DNA of 64,000 bases from Salegentibacter sp. Hel_I_6 (lineage in GTDB: Bacteria > Bacteroidota > Bacteroidia > Flavobacteriales > Flavobacteriaceae): positions 4,030,001-4,094,000 of the forward strand of contig NZ_JQNQ01000001.1 in assembly GCF_000745315.1 (NCBI RefSeq), given 5' to 3'. Below the pieces are notes generated by a model. That model did no database searches and was not told the origin of the DNA. It saw only the letters and a list, made by a program, of their open reading frames with translations. This document shows positions 50,939 to 59,706 of the stretch, one piece after another (position 1 is the first letter of the stretch; the number at the start of each line of letters is the position of its first letter). The position numbers and the translations under genes were made by a program.

Positions 50939-52442
50939 GTTCCCTTACTTTAAATATTAATTCCTGTGCTACCTTGGCAATTGTTTTCACATTATACCAT
51001 ACGGCATTTACATCCATTAGCATCCCGTTTGCCAGGTGACCAACTGCATAAATATTTTCACCTCCTTTTGGTGAAATAGCCTGTAAAGTTCTCGCATTAA
51101 TTACTGCACCACCCAGGGGATAAGCAGAAAGATATTCTCTTTTAATCAAGTTTGAAATTAATTTGCTATCCATCGCTTCTAGCGCCGTGGCGCTTCCCGT
51201 AGCGTTTATTAATTTATCTACTTTGTAAGTTTTCTCTTCATTAGTTTTTATTTCAAAGATCTTTTCTGCTTCATTAAATATTACTTTTTGGTTCTTAGGA
51301 ATAATTTGTAAACTACCCTTGTCTATAAGTTCAAGGATTTTTTTTGCATTATATAAAGGCATGGCGTGACGATTTACCGCCCAATGCCGGCCTAACCATT
51401 TTCCAAAAATTTCTTTTTGCTCCCTATCCATCCAATTCCAGATTGTGGAACTATCGTAGCGTAAAGAATAAGCTAAATTTAGGAGTGTATCTCCACCTTT
51501 CTCAGCAGTGTTAATATCATATCTTAGAAATTTTTCAGCGTGTTGACCATCCCTATTTAAAGCCTTCCAGTCTATTTTATCTCTTTCGGCATTTTCAGCA
51601 TCCTTGATAAAAAACCTGAATAATTCTTTCACCTTTGGCGAATGCAAGTCTTTTCTTTTTATTCTATGTATATTTTCCAGCGTTAAAAATTCCCGTTCAA
51701 TTTCCTTATTTTCATCTGGCTGAACCCGTGGTAACATTCCATCTGGTGAAAATAAAGTAACCTTTCCATTGTGCTCGTTATCAACTAAGGTCATTACGGT
51801 ATCTATGGCGCTCAAACTGGTCCCTAAAATACCCACATGGTCATTTTTTGAGATACCCTCTTTCAACCTGGAAGAAGGCCATGGAAAATCAAAATAACTA
51901 TCGTGTTTTCTGAATTCCTTGAAGATGTTAGGTTTAGGGGTCCCCGGAGCCAACAAAATATAATTTGCAATAATTGGTTCTGAAGATTTTAAATGAACTT
52001 TAATTTCTTCATTTTTCCCTCGTTCCAAATCTATGGCTTCATCATTAATTAGTTTTACTTTAACCCCCGAATCCTTGGCTTTCTTCAAGGTTTTCTTTAC
52101 TTCTTCAGAAACATAATTACCATATAAAATCCTACTGGTATAAGCAGATGAAGTGTCACTTTCGCCTTTAACGTCTTTACGCTTTTTACCACCATTTTTC
52201 TCCAACCATTTTGTAAAATGCCCCGGCTCGTTTGCATAGATTCCCATGAGATCTGCCTGAGTATTTAGTAGATGAGATTTTTGCCGGGTTCCAAATGCGA
52301 GTCCATACCCAACTTTAGGTCTGCGTTCAATAAGATGAATGCTAACTTTCTCCTGTAGTTTTTGCACGATAACTTGCAATACTATTTCTATAAGCGCTGC
52401 AGATCCACAGGCACCGCCCCCAATAATTACTATATTTTTCAA
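50922..52442 (-). CDS. FAD/NAD(P)-binding protein (HI0933/PF13454-like)
   Basis: A 506-residue flavoprotein with an N-terminal FAD motif IVIIGGGACGSAALIEI (residues 4-20), the family blocks KVGYGLAFGTRQKSHLLNTQADLMGIYANE (about 45-74) and GTSLSAIDTVMTLVDNEH (about 210), and a C-terminal VDKLINATGSATAL. These proteins are annotated FAD/NAD(P)-binding; some are hydroxyacylglutathione- or siderophore-related, others unknown. The start is TTG 52442, required to keep the FAD motif at the N-terminus. It is co-expressed with the AEC carrier. Confidence 0.83.
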   Translation of the reverse strand: MKNIVIIGGGACGSAALIEIVLQVIVQKLQEKVSIHLIERRPKVGYGLAFGTRQKSHLLNTQADLMGIYANEPGHFTKWLEKNGGKKRKDVKGESDTSSAYTSRILYGNYVSEEVKKTLKKAKDSGVKVKLINDEAIDLERGKNEEIKVHLKSSEPIIANYILLAPGTPKPNIFKEFRKHDSYFDFPWPSSRLKEGISKNDHVGILGTSLSAIDTVMTLVDNEHNGKVTLFSPDGMLPRVQPDENKEIEREFLTLENIHRIKRKDLHSPKVKELFRFFIKDAENAERDKIDWKALNRDGQHAEKFLRYDINTAEKGGDTLLNLAYSLRYDSSTIWNWMDREQKEIFGKWLGRHWAVNRHAMPLYNAKKILELIDKGSLQIIPKNQKVIFNEAEKIFEIKTNEEKTYKVDKLINATGSATALEAMDSKLISNLIKREYLSAYPLGGAVINARTLQAISPKGGENIYAVGHLANGMLMDVNAVWYNVKTIAKVAQELIFKVREHGNIY

Positions 52443-52677
52443 TGGAATTTAAATTTCAGAAATTAAAAAAAATCAATTTAGCCATAAGAGGAGACCTGAT
52501 GAAAGTTTTATTATTTATTTGACATTAGTTGAGCCTGAAATTTTGCTATTAATTATTTAAAATTAAACTTTTAACAAGTCAAATGTGGGTTACCGTAAAA
52601 CTTTTTCAGAAATTCAGAATACTTTTGGACGTTTTGTGCAGCGCTATTATGAAATAAAGATTTAATAAAAACAAAAT

Positions 52678-52791
52678 ATGAAAAGCTCCTTAAAATGGTT
52701 AAAATCTAACTGACTAAAGCTACTGGTCGCGGTTCTAGCAGGCATTATTACCTACGAGCTTTTAGATTGGATCTATCTCCAGGAATTTTAA
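52678..52791 (+). pseudogene. Small membrane peptide ORF interrupted by an in-frame TGA
   Basis: ATG 52678 begins MKSSLKWLKSN, then TGA at 52711-52713, then LKLLVAVLAGIITYELLD and a short tail to TAA 52789. Without the stop it would encode 37 residues with a basic N-terminus and one membrane helix. The TGA could be a mutated TGG (tryptophan), giving a recently dead gene, or the stop may be read through. The 235 bases before it hold no gene I can see. Confidence 0.5.
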
Positions 52792-52847
52792 TTTAAATAA
52801 ATATCAATAGCATTAAAATAACCAGTTAACAATCCAATAAAAAGGAG

Positions 52848-52855
52848 TAATTTTG
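52848..52855 (+). promoter_or_regulatory. -7 element of the J-domain/KTSC gene
   Basis: TAATTTTG is an exact TAnnTTTG match 23 bases before the start codon at 52879. Confidence 0.45.
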
Positions 52856-52878
52856 CCGCTTATTTAAAATTAAAAGTA

Positions 52879-53334
52879 ATGAAGCGTGTAAATCAATATA
52901 AAAAACTCTTTAATGTTGAAAAAGAGATAGATCTTAAACAACTTAAAACCGCTTACCGAAACCTTGTTAAAGAATGGCATCCCGATAAATTTAGGGAAAC
53001 CGATGAAAAGCACGCCGAAGCTGAAATAAAAAGCAAAGAGATTATTGACGGGTACCACTTTTTGGTTAGTATCGCACCTCAAACTATAAATGCAAATCTT
53101 GAGGAATATAATCGTACCATTAACGAAGCAGGAATTGCCGACTACCAGCATAAAGGGAATTTATTGGAAATCTCTTTTACCAACGGTACTACTTATGAGT
53201 ATTTTGGAGTAAATAAAAAGCTATTTATCAAATTTATCAGTTCAGATAAGCAGGTGAGGTTTGCAAAAAGAAATATCTATAATTCATTTTTATATAGAAA
53301 ATCGAAGAAAGATCTGGAGCTGGAAACTGCTTAG
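52879..53334 (+). CDS. J-domain and KTSC-domain protein
   Basis: A 151-residue protein. The N-terminal half is a DnaJ J domain with helix II and the HPD motif (YRNLVKEWHPDKFRE, about residues 27-41). The C-terminal 60 residues match KTSC (ISFTNGTTYEYFGVNKKLFIKFISSDKQVRF), a small domain often fused to nucleic-acid or lysyl-tRNA synthetase proteins. It may recruit DnaK to an RNA- or ribosome-linked client (inference). It is transcribed alone, with a clear terminator. Confidence 0.85.
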   Translation: MKRVNQYKKLFNVEKEIDLKQLKTAYRNLVKEWHPDKFRETDEKHAEAEIKSKEIIDGYHFLVSIAPQTINANLEEYNRTINEAGIADYQHKGNLLEISFTNGTTYEYFGVNKKLFIKFISSDKQVRFAKRNIYNSFLYRKSKKDLELETA

Positions 53335-53360
53335 GTCTATCAAATTTTACGGTATATTTT

Positions 53361-53388
53361 AAACCCATAGCAAAAATGCTATGGGTTT
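53361..53388. terminator. Hairpin terminator after the J-domain gene
   Basis: AAACCCATAGCA pairs perfectly with TGCTATGGGTTT over a 4-base loop, followed by TTT. Confidence 0.9.
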
Positions 53389-53477
53389 TTTAATGCATAG
53401 TGTACAAAGGAATTCACCCTTAAAATCCTTATAATTCCATTAACATTTGTAAACGCATAAATCTTTTCTTAAAGCTG

Positions 53478-53485
53478 TATTTTTG
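53478..53485 (+). promoter_or_regulatory. -7 element of the flavoprotein gene
   Basis: TATTTTTG is an exact TAnnTTTG match. Transcription would begin near 53490, which excludes the upstream TTG (53483) as the start codon and supports ATG 53507. Confidence 0.5.
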
Positions 53486-53506
53486 GGAATAACCAAGATA
53501 TTAACT

Positions 53507-54751
53507 ATGGAAAAATCTGAACATAAAATAAAAATTATTGGGGCCGGTCTCAGCGGACTCATCGCTGCAAAGGTATTAGAAGATCACGGTTATGCCCCCG
53601 AAATTTATGAAGCTTCAGATAGTGTGGGAGGCCGTATCAAAACCGAGCTTGTAAAAGGTTATCAGCTTGACCACGGTTTCCAGGTTTTACTCAGTAATTA
53701 TCCAAAGGCTAATCAATATCTAGATTATAAAGCGCTGGAATTACAGGAATTATTGCCTGGCGCTGTAATTTATGAAAATGGAAATTCAAAAACCATTGGA
53801 GACCCTTTAAGAGATTCATCCTTATTAATGCCTACAATCTTCTCCGGAATTGGTACATTTTCAGATAAAATTAAAATTTTAAAACTGTATGGCGATTTGA
53901 AAAAGAAATCGGTACAGGATATTTTTAAAACAAAAGAAACTACCAGCTTATCAAACCTCCAAGAGATAAGTTTTTCAGAAGAAATGATCAGGAAGTTCTT
54001 TAAACCTTTTTTTAGTGGAATATTCCTGGAACCAAACCTGGAAACTTCCAGCAGAATGTTTGAATTTGTATTCAAAATGTTTGGAGAAGGCCAGGCAGTA
54101 ATCCCAAAGAGAGGAATGGGAGAAATTTCAAACCAGTTATTTAAACAATTAAAAATAACAAAAATTCATTTTAATACTCCGGTTAAGCAGGTAAAGGAAG
54201 GAGAAGTTATCTTAGAAAATGGAGAAATTATAAAAGCTAATTTTACAATAATTGCTACTGAAGCCAGTCCGCTGGTGAGTAATCTGAAAAACCAGGAAAC
54301 CGAATGGAAATCCTGTCATAACTTTTATTTTGAGACTGAAAAGAGAACTATTAAAAAACCAATTATTGGATTGATTGCCGATGCAGAGGCTATAATAAAT
54401 AATATTTTTTACCATACCAGCGTGGCAACTACTGAAAATGGCGGAAAGGAATTACTGTCGGTTACCGTAGTCAAAAAAACCAATCTATCTCAAGCCGATT
54501 TATTAAAAAAAGTACAGGAAGATTTAAAGAAATATTGTGGAGTAGGGGATGCTAAATTTTTAAAACATTATTTTATTAAAAAAGCTTTGCCTAAAATAAG
54601 CCCGTTGGAATATGAATTGGATCCCACCGAAACACAGCTGAACGAATCTATATTTTTGGCGGGAGATCAACTTTTAAATGCATCTCAAAATGCAGCGATA
54701 CTTTCAGGAGAGCGAGCAGCTTTGGGTTTAATTCAAAGCCTGGAATCATAA
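53507..54751 (+). CDS. FAD-dependent amine-oxidase/phytoene-desaturase-like oxidoreductase
   Basis: A 414-residue flavoprotein with the FAD motif IIGAGLSGLIAAKVLEDHG (about 9-27), the block DSVGGRIKTELVKGYQLDHGFQVLLSNYP and the C-terminal FLAGDQLLNASQNAAILSGERAA (about 384-406), typical of the amine oxidase/protoporphyrinogen oxidase-like clade. The substrate is unknown; carotenoid- or porphyrin-like molecules are possible. I chose ATG 53507 rather than the open frame at 53483. It is transcribed alone. Confidence 0.83.
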   Translation: MEKSEHKIKIIGAGLSGLIAAKVLEDHGYAPEIYEASDSVGGRIKTELVKGYQLDHGFQVLLSNYPKANQYLDYKALELQELLPGAVIYENGNSKTIGDPLRDSSLLMPTIFSGIGTFSDKIKILKLYGDLKKKSVQDIFKTKETTSLSNLQEISFSEEMIRKFFKPFFSGIFLEPNLETSSRMFEFVFKMFGEGQAVIPKRGMGEISNQLFKQLKITKIHFNTPVKQVKEGEVILENGEIIKANFTIIATEASPLVSNLKNQETEWKSCHNFYFETEKRTIKKPIIGLIADAEAIINNIFYHTSVATTENGGKELLSVTVVKKTNLSQADLLKKVQEDLKKYCGVGDAKFLKHYFIKKALPKISPLEYELDPTETQLNESIFLAGDQLLNASQNAAILSGERAALGLIQSLES

Positions 54752-54790
54752 CACAAACATAAGTTCAATTTTTCATTTATACCATAAAAA

Positions 54791-54822
54791 AATGGCCGAC
54801 TAAACTGAATCAGACGGCCATT
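54791..54822. terminator. Hairpin terminator between the flavoprotein and lipoprotein genes
   Basis: AATGGCCG pairs with CGGCCATT around a 16-base loop; A- and T-rich flanks allow use from both strands. Confidence 0.7.
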
Positions 54823-54842
54823 CATTAAAATATTAAGATTGA

Positions 54843-55355
54843 TTACATTTCAGCTTCTGAATCTTCTTCAGAAGTTTTCATAGCTTTATCTTTTATAGAT
54901 TTATGTTGCTCCTCTATATTATCCTGTTCAGAATCAATTTCTTTCTGCTCACTCATTATACGATCATGAGTTTCCTGCATATCTGAAATTTGTGTTTTCT
55001 TCTCATCAGTAGATAGTTCACCGAAGTTTTGACCAAGCTCATTATGAGATTTAATCATTTCTTCGTGAGATGCAAGCTTAGCATCCTGATCTCTTAAAAG
55101 ACCTTCAACTTCAGTTAATTTTTCAAGTTGTGTAGAATCTTCCAATTTTTCCATTCCTCTTAATTCCTGAGAAACCTGGTTGTGCGCTGTCTTTAATGTT
55201 TGTTGGCGCGAAGCTAATTGTTCGTGCATACTTATAATACTGTCATTTTCCTTAGTAAGCTCTTCTTGTTGCTTTGCAAGATCCTGATTAGCTCCGTCGT
55301 TACAACTTGTGAAACCTATAGCTACCAGGGCTAAAATCATTACATAAATTCTCAT
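54843..55355 (-). CDS. Coiled-coil lipoprotein
   Basis: A 170-residue lipoprotein: signal peptide MRIYVMILALVAIGFTSC with the lipobox cysteine at residue 18, then an almost fully helical, E/K/Q-rich coiled coil (about 25-160). It has no family name I recognise. The composition and length suggest a periplasmic or outer-membrane spacer similar to Lpp-like or YfhG-like proteins, but the function is unknown. It is transcribed alone. Confidence 0.75.
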   Translation of the reverse strand: MRIYVMILALVAIGFTSCNDGANQDLAKQQEELTKENDSIISMHEQLASRQQTLKTAHNQVSQELRGMEKLEDSTQLEKLTEVEGLLRDQDAKLASHEEMIKSHNELGQNFGELSTDEKKTQISDMQETHDRIMSEQKEIDSEQDNIEEQHKSIKDKAMKTSEEDSEAEM

Positions 55356-55520
55356 ATTCTTAGTTTTTTAGTTTGTTCATCTAAATTATGAATTTATATA
55401 TTGTATGATTTTAATTTGTTGTTAAATAAAAAGAACACCTAATTTAATTGCACTATAATTTATATTATGTAAAATAGAAAAAATAGGAATCTAAAGGAAA
55501 TTTGGAATTCTATTTATAGA

Positions 55521-56015
55521 CTAATCCTGTACCCTTAATTTTCTTATATCCCCCTGGTATGAAATAAATGATCTTTCTGAACTATTAACTCTGGTGGTTA
55601 CATTTCCTTCAGGAAAAATATTGACGGTGAAATCTATAATTTCTGAATTCTGTTTAGTTCTAAATTTTATAATTCTTCTATTTTTATCTTCTTCAATCTC
55701 ATAATTATTTAAAGGCCCCTCATAAATAAATCCTCCCTCAAGATTATAACCACCTCCTGAAAATCTTTCACCAAAAAATGGTAAAAACAAATTGACAGAA
55801 TCATTTTTAAACCGAATAAAATTAGGATTATCAAGTATATTTACTCTGCCGCCACCCTGACTTGTAAGCCAATCGTGTTGTATTTCAAATTTTCCACTTT
55901 CTATTAGGGAACTTGTTCTCGCAATTTTTGCATCAGAGTTTGGTGCACTTCCGCAGCCTATAAAAAAACTTACAGATAAAGTAATTAATATGGAATAAAT
56001 ATGTTGAAGTTTCAT
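55521..56015 (-). CDS. DUF4251-family lipoprotein
   Basis: A 164-residue protein with a lipoprotein signal (SVSFFIGCGSAP, lipobox cysteine near residue 21) and a beta-rich domain: FIRFKNDSVNLFLPFFGERFSGGGYN (about 66-91), then IDFTVNIFPEGNVTTRVNSSERSFISYQGDI, which are typical of DUF4251. The family is common in Bacteroidota and has no known function. It is preceded by a 231-base non-coding region in which I see nothing else. Confidence 0.85.
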   Translation of the reverse strand: MKLQHIYSILITLSVSFFIGCGSAPNSDAKIARTSSLIESGKFEIQHDWLTSQGGGRVNILDNPNFIRFKNDSVNLFLPFFGERFSGGGYNLEGGFIYEGPLNNYEIEEDKNRRIIKFRTKQNSEIIDFTVNIFPEGNVTTRVNSSERSFISYQGDIRKLRVQD

Positions 56016-56246
56016 CTTGACCTGGATTTAATTCTAAATTAATGACATTTTTTAAATAAAAACAGAATTTATATAGTTAATAAGATTTGTTTTTAAGAAA
56101 CAATCAGCTTCCATCTTAAACCAGCTATTCAACTAAGAATTAAGTTAGTCTTTAAATATAATCTTAAACCTTTGCTAAGAATCACTTAATTCATTTGGGT
56201 ACTATTGGAATTATAAGTTTCTTGTTGGTACAAAAATAAATTATTT

Positions 56247-56552
56247 ATGGAAGCAATATATCAGTTCGTAAAACTCGATAAAAGTGAAAGTCTACAGGAT
56301 TTCGCACAAAAAAAATTAGATAAGCTGGAAGTGAAATACGATTTTATCGTTAGAGCCGAGGTTTATTTTAAAAAGGAAGAAGCTCAGGACCCAGCCGGTT
56401 ATATCTGTAATATCAAGCTAAGTGTACCTGGCCCTCAATTATTCGCTGAATCTAATAAAGATTCTTTTGAAGCTGCGGTGGCAGAGAGTGTAAAAGATCT
56501 TGATAGACAATTGTCCAAGAAGAAAAGCCAGATGAAGACACACTCGAATTAA
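56247..56552 (+). CDS. hpf: Ribosome hibernation-promoting factor HPF/RaiA family
   Basis: A 101-residue short-form HPF. The sequence FVKLDKSESLQDFAQKKLDKLEVKYDFIVRAEVYFK, the block CNIKLSVPGPQLFAESNKDSFEAAVAESVKDLDRQL and the basic end KKKSQMK match the beta-alpha-beta-beta-beta-alpha fold that binds the 30S subunit. It stabilises idle ribosomes, probably as 100S dimers, in stationary phase. A TAAGTTTC -7-like element lies about 30 bases upstream. Confidence 0.92.
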   Translation: MEAIYQFVKLDKSESLQDFAQKKLDKLEVKYDFIVRAEVYFKKEEAQDPAGYICNIKLSVPGPQLFAESNKDSFEAAVAESVKDLDRQLSKKKSQMKTHSN

Positions 56553-56575
56553 GATAGTTTTTCAGCTTAATTCAT

Positions 56576-56610
56576 AAAAAACCCTGATGTTACTAACATC
56601 AGGGTTTTTT
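56576..56610. terminator. Bidirectional hairpin terminator between hpf and the aconitase gene
   Basis: ACCCTGATGTTA and TAACATCAGGGT form a near-perfect palindrome flanked by A- and T-runs, suited to both converging genes. Confidence 0.92.
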
Positions 56611-56634
56611 AATTTAAATTAATGGATAAAGAAT

Positions 56635-58653
56635 TTATTTATTTGCTTCTTCGGCATCTTTAGCCTGATCTTCACCTAATTCATTATTTTCAATACGTTC
56701 TTTAAACTCATTGATAATTCCACCTTTCAATAGAATATTTATTTGACGATCACTCATACTATGTTTGGTTTCAAAAGTAACTTTATCACCATTAGCTTTT
56801 TTGACAATCACTTTAATATTATTTCTATTTTTAATGTCTTCCCGAAGATTCTTGAAAATTATCTGATCATCCTGATCTATCTTTTCATAATCCTTAATAT
56901 CAACAAATTCCAACGGAAGAATACCAAAATTTACCAGATTTTGCCAGGCTATTCTAGCATAACTATTAGCAATCACTGCTACCTGGCCTAAGTATTTGGG
57001 TGCAATAGCAGCATGTTCCCTACTCGATCCCTGAGCATAATTATCTTTGGCTACTACAATATGACCACCGTGCTCTCCTTTGGCTTTCATTGCACGATCA
57101 TAAAATGTTTCATCGATAACCGTAAAGGAATACTTACTTATTTCGGGTAGGTTACTTCTAAATGGTAAAACCTCTGCTCCCGCTTTTAGAATTTCATCAG
57201 TAGAAACATTATCCCCCATTTTCAACATCACCGGAACACTATAATGATCCTGCATAGGTTCAATATATGGTAATGACTTAATATTTGGTCCTTTTTGAAG
57301 TTCTACTTTAGAGCCATCTTCTGGCGGAGCCACCAGCATATCTTCTTTAATGATCTGAAATTCTGGATATTCAAATTTTGGATACTTCATATCATATAAT
57401 TTCTCCAAATCTCTTGGATCGGTAATTTTGCCTGTTAAGGCGGAAGCCGCAGCGGTTTCTGGGCTACATAAATGTACCTGGTCATCTTTAGTCCCTGATC
57501 TATCAGGGAAATTTCTTGGCATGGTACGTAAACTAATTGTACCAGATGCAGGAGCCTGTCCCATACCTATACAACCCATACAACCTGATTGGTGAAAACG
57601 CGCTCCTGATTTAATTAAATTAGCAAAAGCTCTATTCTCAATCATATTCTGAATAATTTGTCTTGAAGTTGGGTTGATATCAAAAGAAACATCACTACTA
57701 ACCGATTTATCTTCAACAATTGCGCCTGCCACCCAGAAATCTCTTAATCCAGGATTTGCTGAAGATCCTATAACTACCTGGCTAATAGATTTTCCAGCAA
57801 CTTCACTTACCGGTACCACATTACCAGGACTGGTTGGCAACGCGATTAATGGTACAAGATCATCTAAAATAATTTCTTCATGAAGATCATATTCACAACC
57901 TTCATCAGCTAATAATTCTCTCCAGTCATCTTCTCTCTGTTGCGATTTTAAGAATCTCTTTGTTTCCTGATCACTAGGAAAAACTGTAGTGGTAGCACCA
58001 AGTTCAGCTCCCATATTGGCGATCACGTGACGATCCATAGCGCTTAAATTCTTAAGCCCTTCACCATAATATTCTATTACTTTACCTACTCCGCCCTTAA
58101 CATCGTGGCGGCGTAGCATTTCCAGAATTACATCTTTAGCACTTACCCAATCTGGTAAGTTTCCAGTAAGTTTTACACCCCAAACCTGTGGCATTTTAAC
58201 AAAATAGGGCTGTCCTGCAATAGCTGCAGCTACATCAAGTCCACCGGTTCCAATGGCCAGCATTCCCAAAGATCCTGCAGCCGGAGTATGGCTATCAGAT
58301 CCTACCATAGTTTTTCCTGGTTTTCCAAAACGTTCCATATGCACGGGGTGACTAACACCGTTTCCTGGTCTACTATACCAAAGACCAAACTTTTGCGCTG
58401 CCGAAAGTAAAAACAAATGGTCATCGGCATTTTTAAAATCGGTTTGTAGTAGGTTATGATCTACATATTGCACGGCAACTTCCGTCTGTGCTTTTTTCAA
58501 TCCCATAGCTTCCAGCTCAAGCTGTACCAGAGTTCCGGTAGCATCCTGGAGCAATGCCTGGTCTATTTTTATTCCTATTTCCTTACCGGGAGTCATTTCT
58601 CCCTTTAGCAAATGTTCTTTAATTAATTTCTGGGTTACATTCAATTTAGACAT
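56635..58653 (-). CDS. Aconitate hydratase, Aquifex-type
   Basis: A 672-residue [4Fe-4S] enzyme converting citrate to isocitrate in the TCA cycle. The N-terminal part has YVDHNLLQTDF, HPVHMERFGKPGKTMVGSDSHTPAAGSLGMLAIGTGG and the cluster cysteines CMGCIGMGQAPASG (about 360) together with HLCSPETAAAS. The C-terminal swivel domain has DNVSTDEILKAG and NYAQGSSREHAAIAP. At 672 residues it matches the Aquifex type of about 660 residues better than the 750-850-residue mitochondrial or AcnA/AcnB types. Confidence 0.93.
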   Translation of the reverse strand: MSKLNVTQKLIKEHLLKGEMTPGKEIGIKIDQALLQDATGTLVQLELEAMGLKKAQTEVAVQYVDHNLLQTDFKNADDHLFLLSAAQKFGLWYSRPGNGVSHPVHMERFGKPGKTMVGSDSHTPAAGSLGMLAIGTGGLDVAAAIAGQPYFVKMPQVWGVKLTGNLPDWVSAKDVILEMLRRHDVKGGVGKVIEYYGEGLKNLSAMDRHVIANMGAELGATTTVFPSDQETKRFLKSQQREDDWRELLADEGCEYDLHEEIILDDLVPLIALPTSPGNVVPVSEVAGKSISQVVIGSSANPGLRDFWVAGAIVEDKSVSSDVSFDINPTSRQIIQNMIENRAFANLIKSGARFHQSGCMGCIGMGQAPASGTISLRTMPRNFPDRSGTKDDQVHLCSPETAAASALTGKITDPRDLEKLYDMKYPKFEYPEFQIIKEDMLVAPPEDGSKVELQKGPNIKSLPYIEPMQDHYSVPVMLKMGDNVSTDEILKAGAEVLPFRSNLPEISKYSFTVIDETFYDRAMKAKGEHGGHIVVAKDNYAQGSSREHAAIAPKYLGQVAVIANSYARIAWQNLVNFGILPLEFVDIKDYEKIDQDDQIIFKNLREDIKNRNNIKVIVKKANGDKVTFETKHSMSDRQINILLKGGIINEFKERIENNELGEDQAKDAEEANK

Positions 58654-58784
58654 AGTTGGTTATTTTAATCTTTAAAATATTACATTTTATAAGAATAAGC
58701 TTTGGGTTTAACAATATCTTATATCTTAGTACAATAAATGAAAACACCTAAACGCTTTAACGTAAAGGTATTAAGAATAAAAAA

Positions 58785-58817
58785 GCCATAAATAAAGTTT
58801 TATCTTCTATTTATGGC
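58785..58817 (-). terminator. Hairpin terminator of the MBL-like gene
   Basis: GCCATAAATA pairs perfectly with TATTTATGGC over a 13-base loop and, on the minus strand, is followed by TTTTTT. It isolates the upstream gene from the aconitase gene. Confidence 0.8.
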
Positions 58818-58830
58818 CTAATTAAAGAAA

Positions 58831-58905
58831 CCGTTTGAAAAATAACCTTTGGAATATTCAGAACCTAAATTGTAAATATTCCTTGAGCCACTTTCGAAAC
58901 GGCTT
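58831..58905. repeat. Diverged nested palindrome, copy D
   Basis: Outer arms around CCGTTTGAAA (58831-58840) and TTTCGAAACGG (58892-58902) are inverted repeats with one base difference. The inner GGAATATT/AATATTCC (58851-58858 and 58875-58882) form a hairpin. It shows the plan of copies A and C with other sequences. Confidence 0.45.
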
Positions 58906-58916
58906 AATTATAATTT

Positions 58917-59633
58917 TTAGCTTTTACTAAGTGCAGATAAAATGTCGGTTTGTTGACCTTCTTCAATATTGAAACCTGGTTTACCCTTTCTTGGAAATAA
59001 GTAAGCAAAGTCTTCATTAAAAGCACTCCAGCTTCCTGCCAGGCCAAAATCATCATTAGATTTGTCCATTTTTGGTCTTTTAAAAGTATTTAAATCTGAA
59101 TCGTATGGTGAGCCTTCTGCATCTTCCCCAGGAAATAACATTCCGTCATTTACTTCAGAGTAAATAATTACCGAAGCTCCCCCATTCCCTGGAAGATCAA
59201 ATACTTTTAAACCAAAATCTTTTAAAACCCCTTTTCTTTCAAGTATATCCTTTGTTTTAAAACTGTCTTTAAAATTGTTGCGAGGATGTGCGAAAATTGG
59301 TGCTCCCCCGGCATCTTCAGAAATCGTTTTAAGATCGGCGTAGGCATCTTTTAATATAGCATCGCAGGTAATTAAAATTCCTTTTATCTTGTAACCATCG
59401 GTTAGTAGTTTCTTTATCGCAGCTTTGGTAGATTCTTCTACCACATCAATAAGTAAAATATCCTGTCTATTTATATGTCTTATGGCATATCCCTGGTTAA
59501 AAGCACCATCTTTTTCCTCACCTTTAATAATAAAGGTATCAGGAATTAATTTTAAAAATTTACCGCTTTCTCCTTTTTGAACAAATTCGGCACTTTGGCT
59601 GTGTAGCACTTCCATCTTATCAACAGTCTTCAT
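58917..59633 (-). CDS. MBL-fold-like protein lacking metal ligands
   Basis: A 238-residue protein resembling the metallo-beta-lactamase fold in layout: DILLIDVVEESTKAAIKKLL (about 60-80), ILITCDAILKDAYADL where the HxHxDH ligands should be, FAHPRNN, and GASVIIYSEVNDGMLFPGEDAEG (about 165-187) like the usual GxxxxxxD region. The missing histidines suggest a non-catalytic or differently acting protein. The open frame begins TTG-ATT-ATG; I chose ATG 59633. Function unknown. It has its own terminator. Confidence 0.6.
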   Translation of the reverse strand: MKTVDKMEVLHSQSAEFVQKGESGKFLKLIPDTFIIKGEEKDGAFNQGYAIRHINRQDILLIDVVEESTKAAIKKLLTDGYKIKGILITCDAILKDAYADLKTISEDAGGAPIFAHPRNNFKDSFKTKDILERKGVLKDFGLKVFDLPGNGGASVIIYSEVNDGMLFPGEDAEGSPYDSDLNTFKRPKMDKSNDDFGLAGSWSAFNEDFAYLFPRKGKPGFNIEEGQQTDILSALSKS

Positions 59634-59706
59634 AATCAAAATCGTTTTAAATTAGTTGTTTGAAGATACAAATAAGGCAAGGCTTTCACAATGCAGAAAC
59701 CAGGTT

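Noticed and set aside
52711..52713. TGA as selenocysteine codon
   Set aside because: A tryptophan-to-stop change explains it more simply, no cysteine-type context is present and no selenocysteine machinery is seen in the window.
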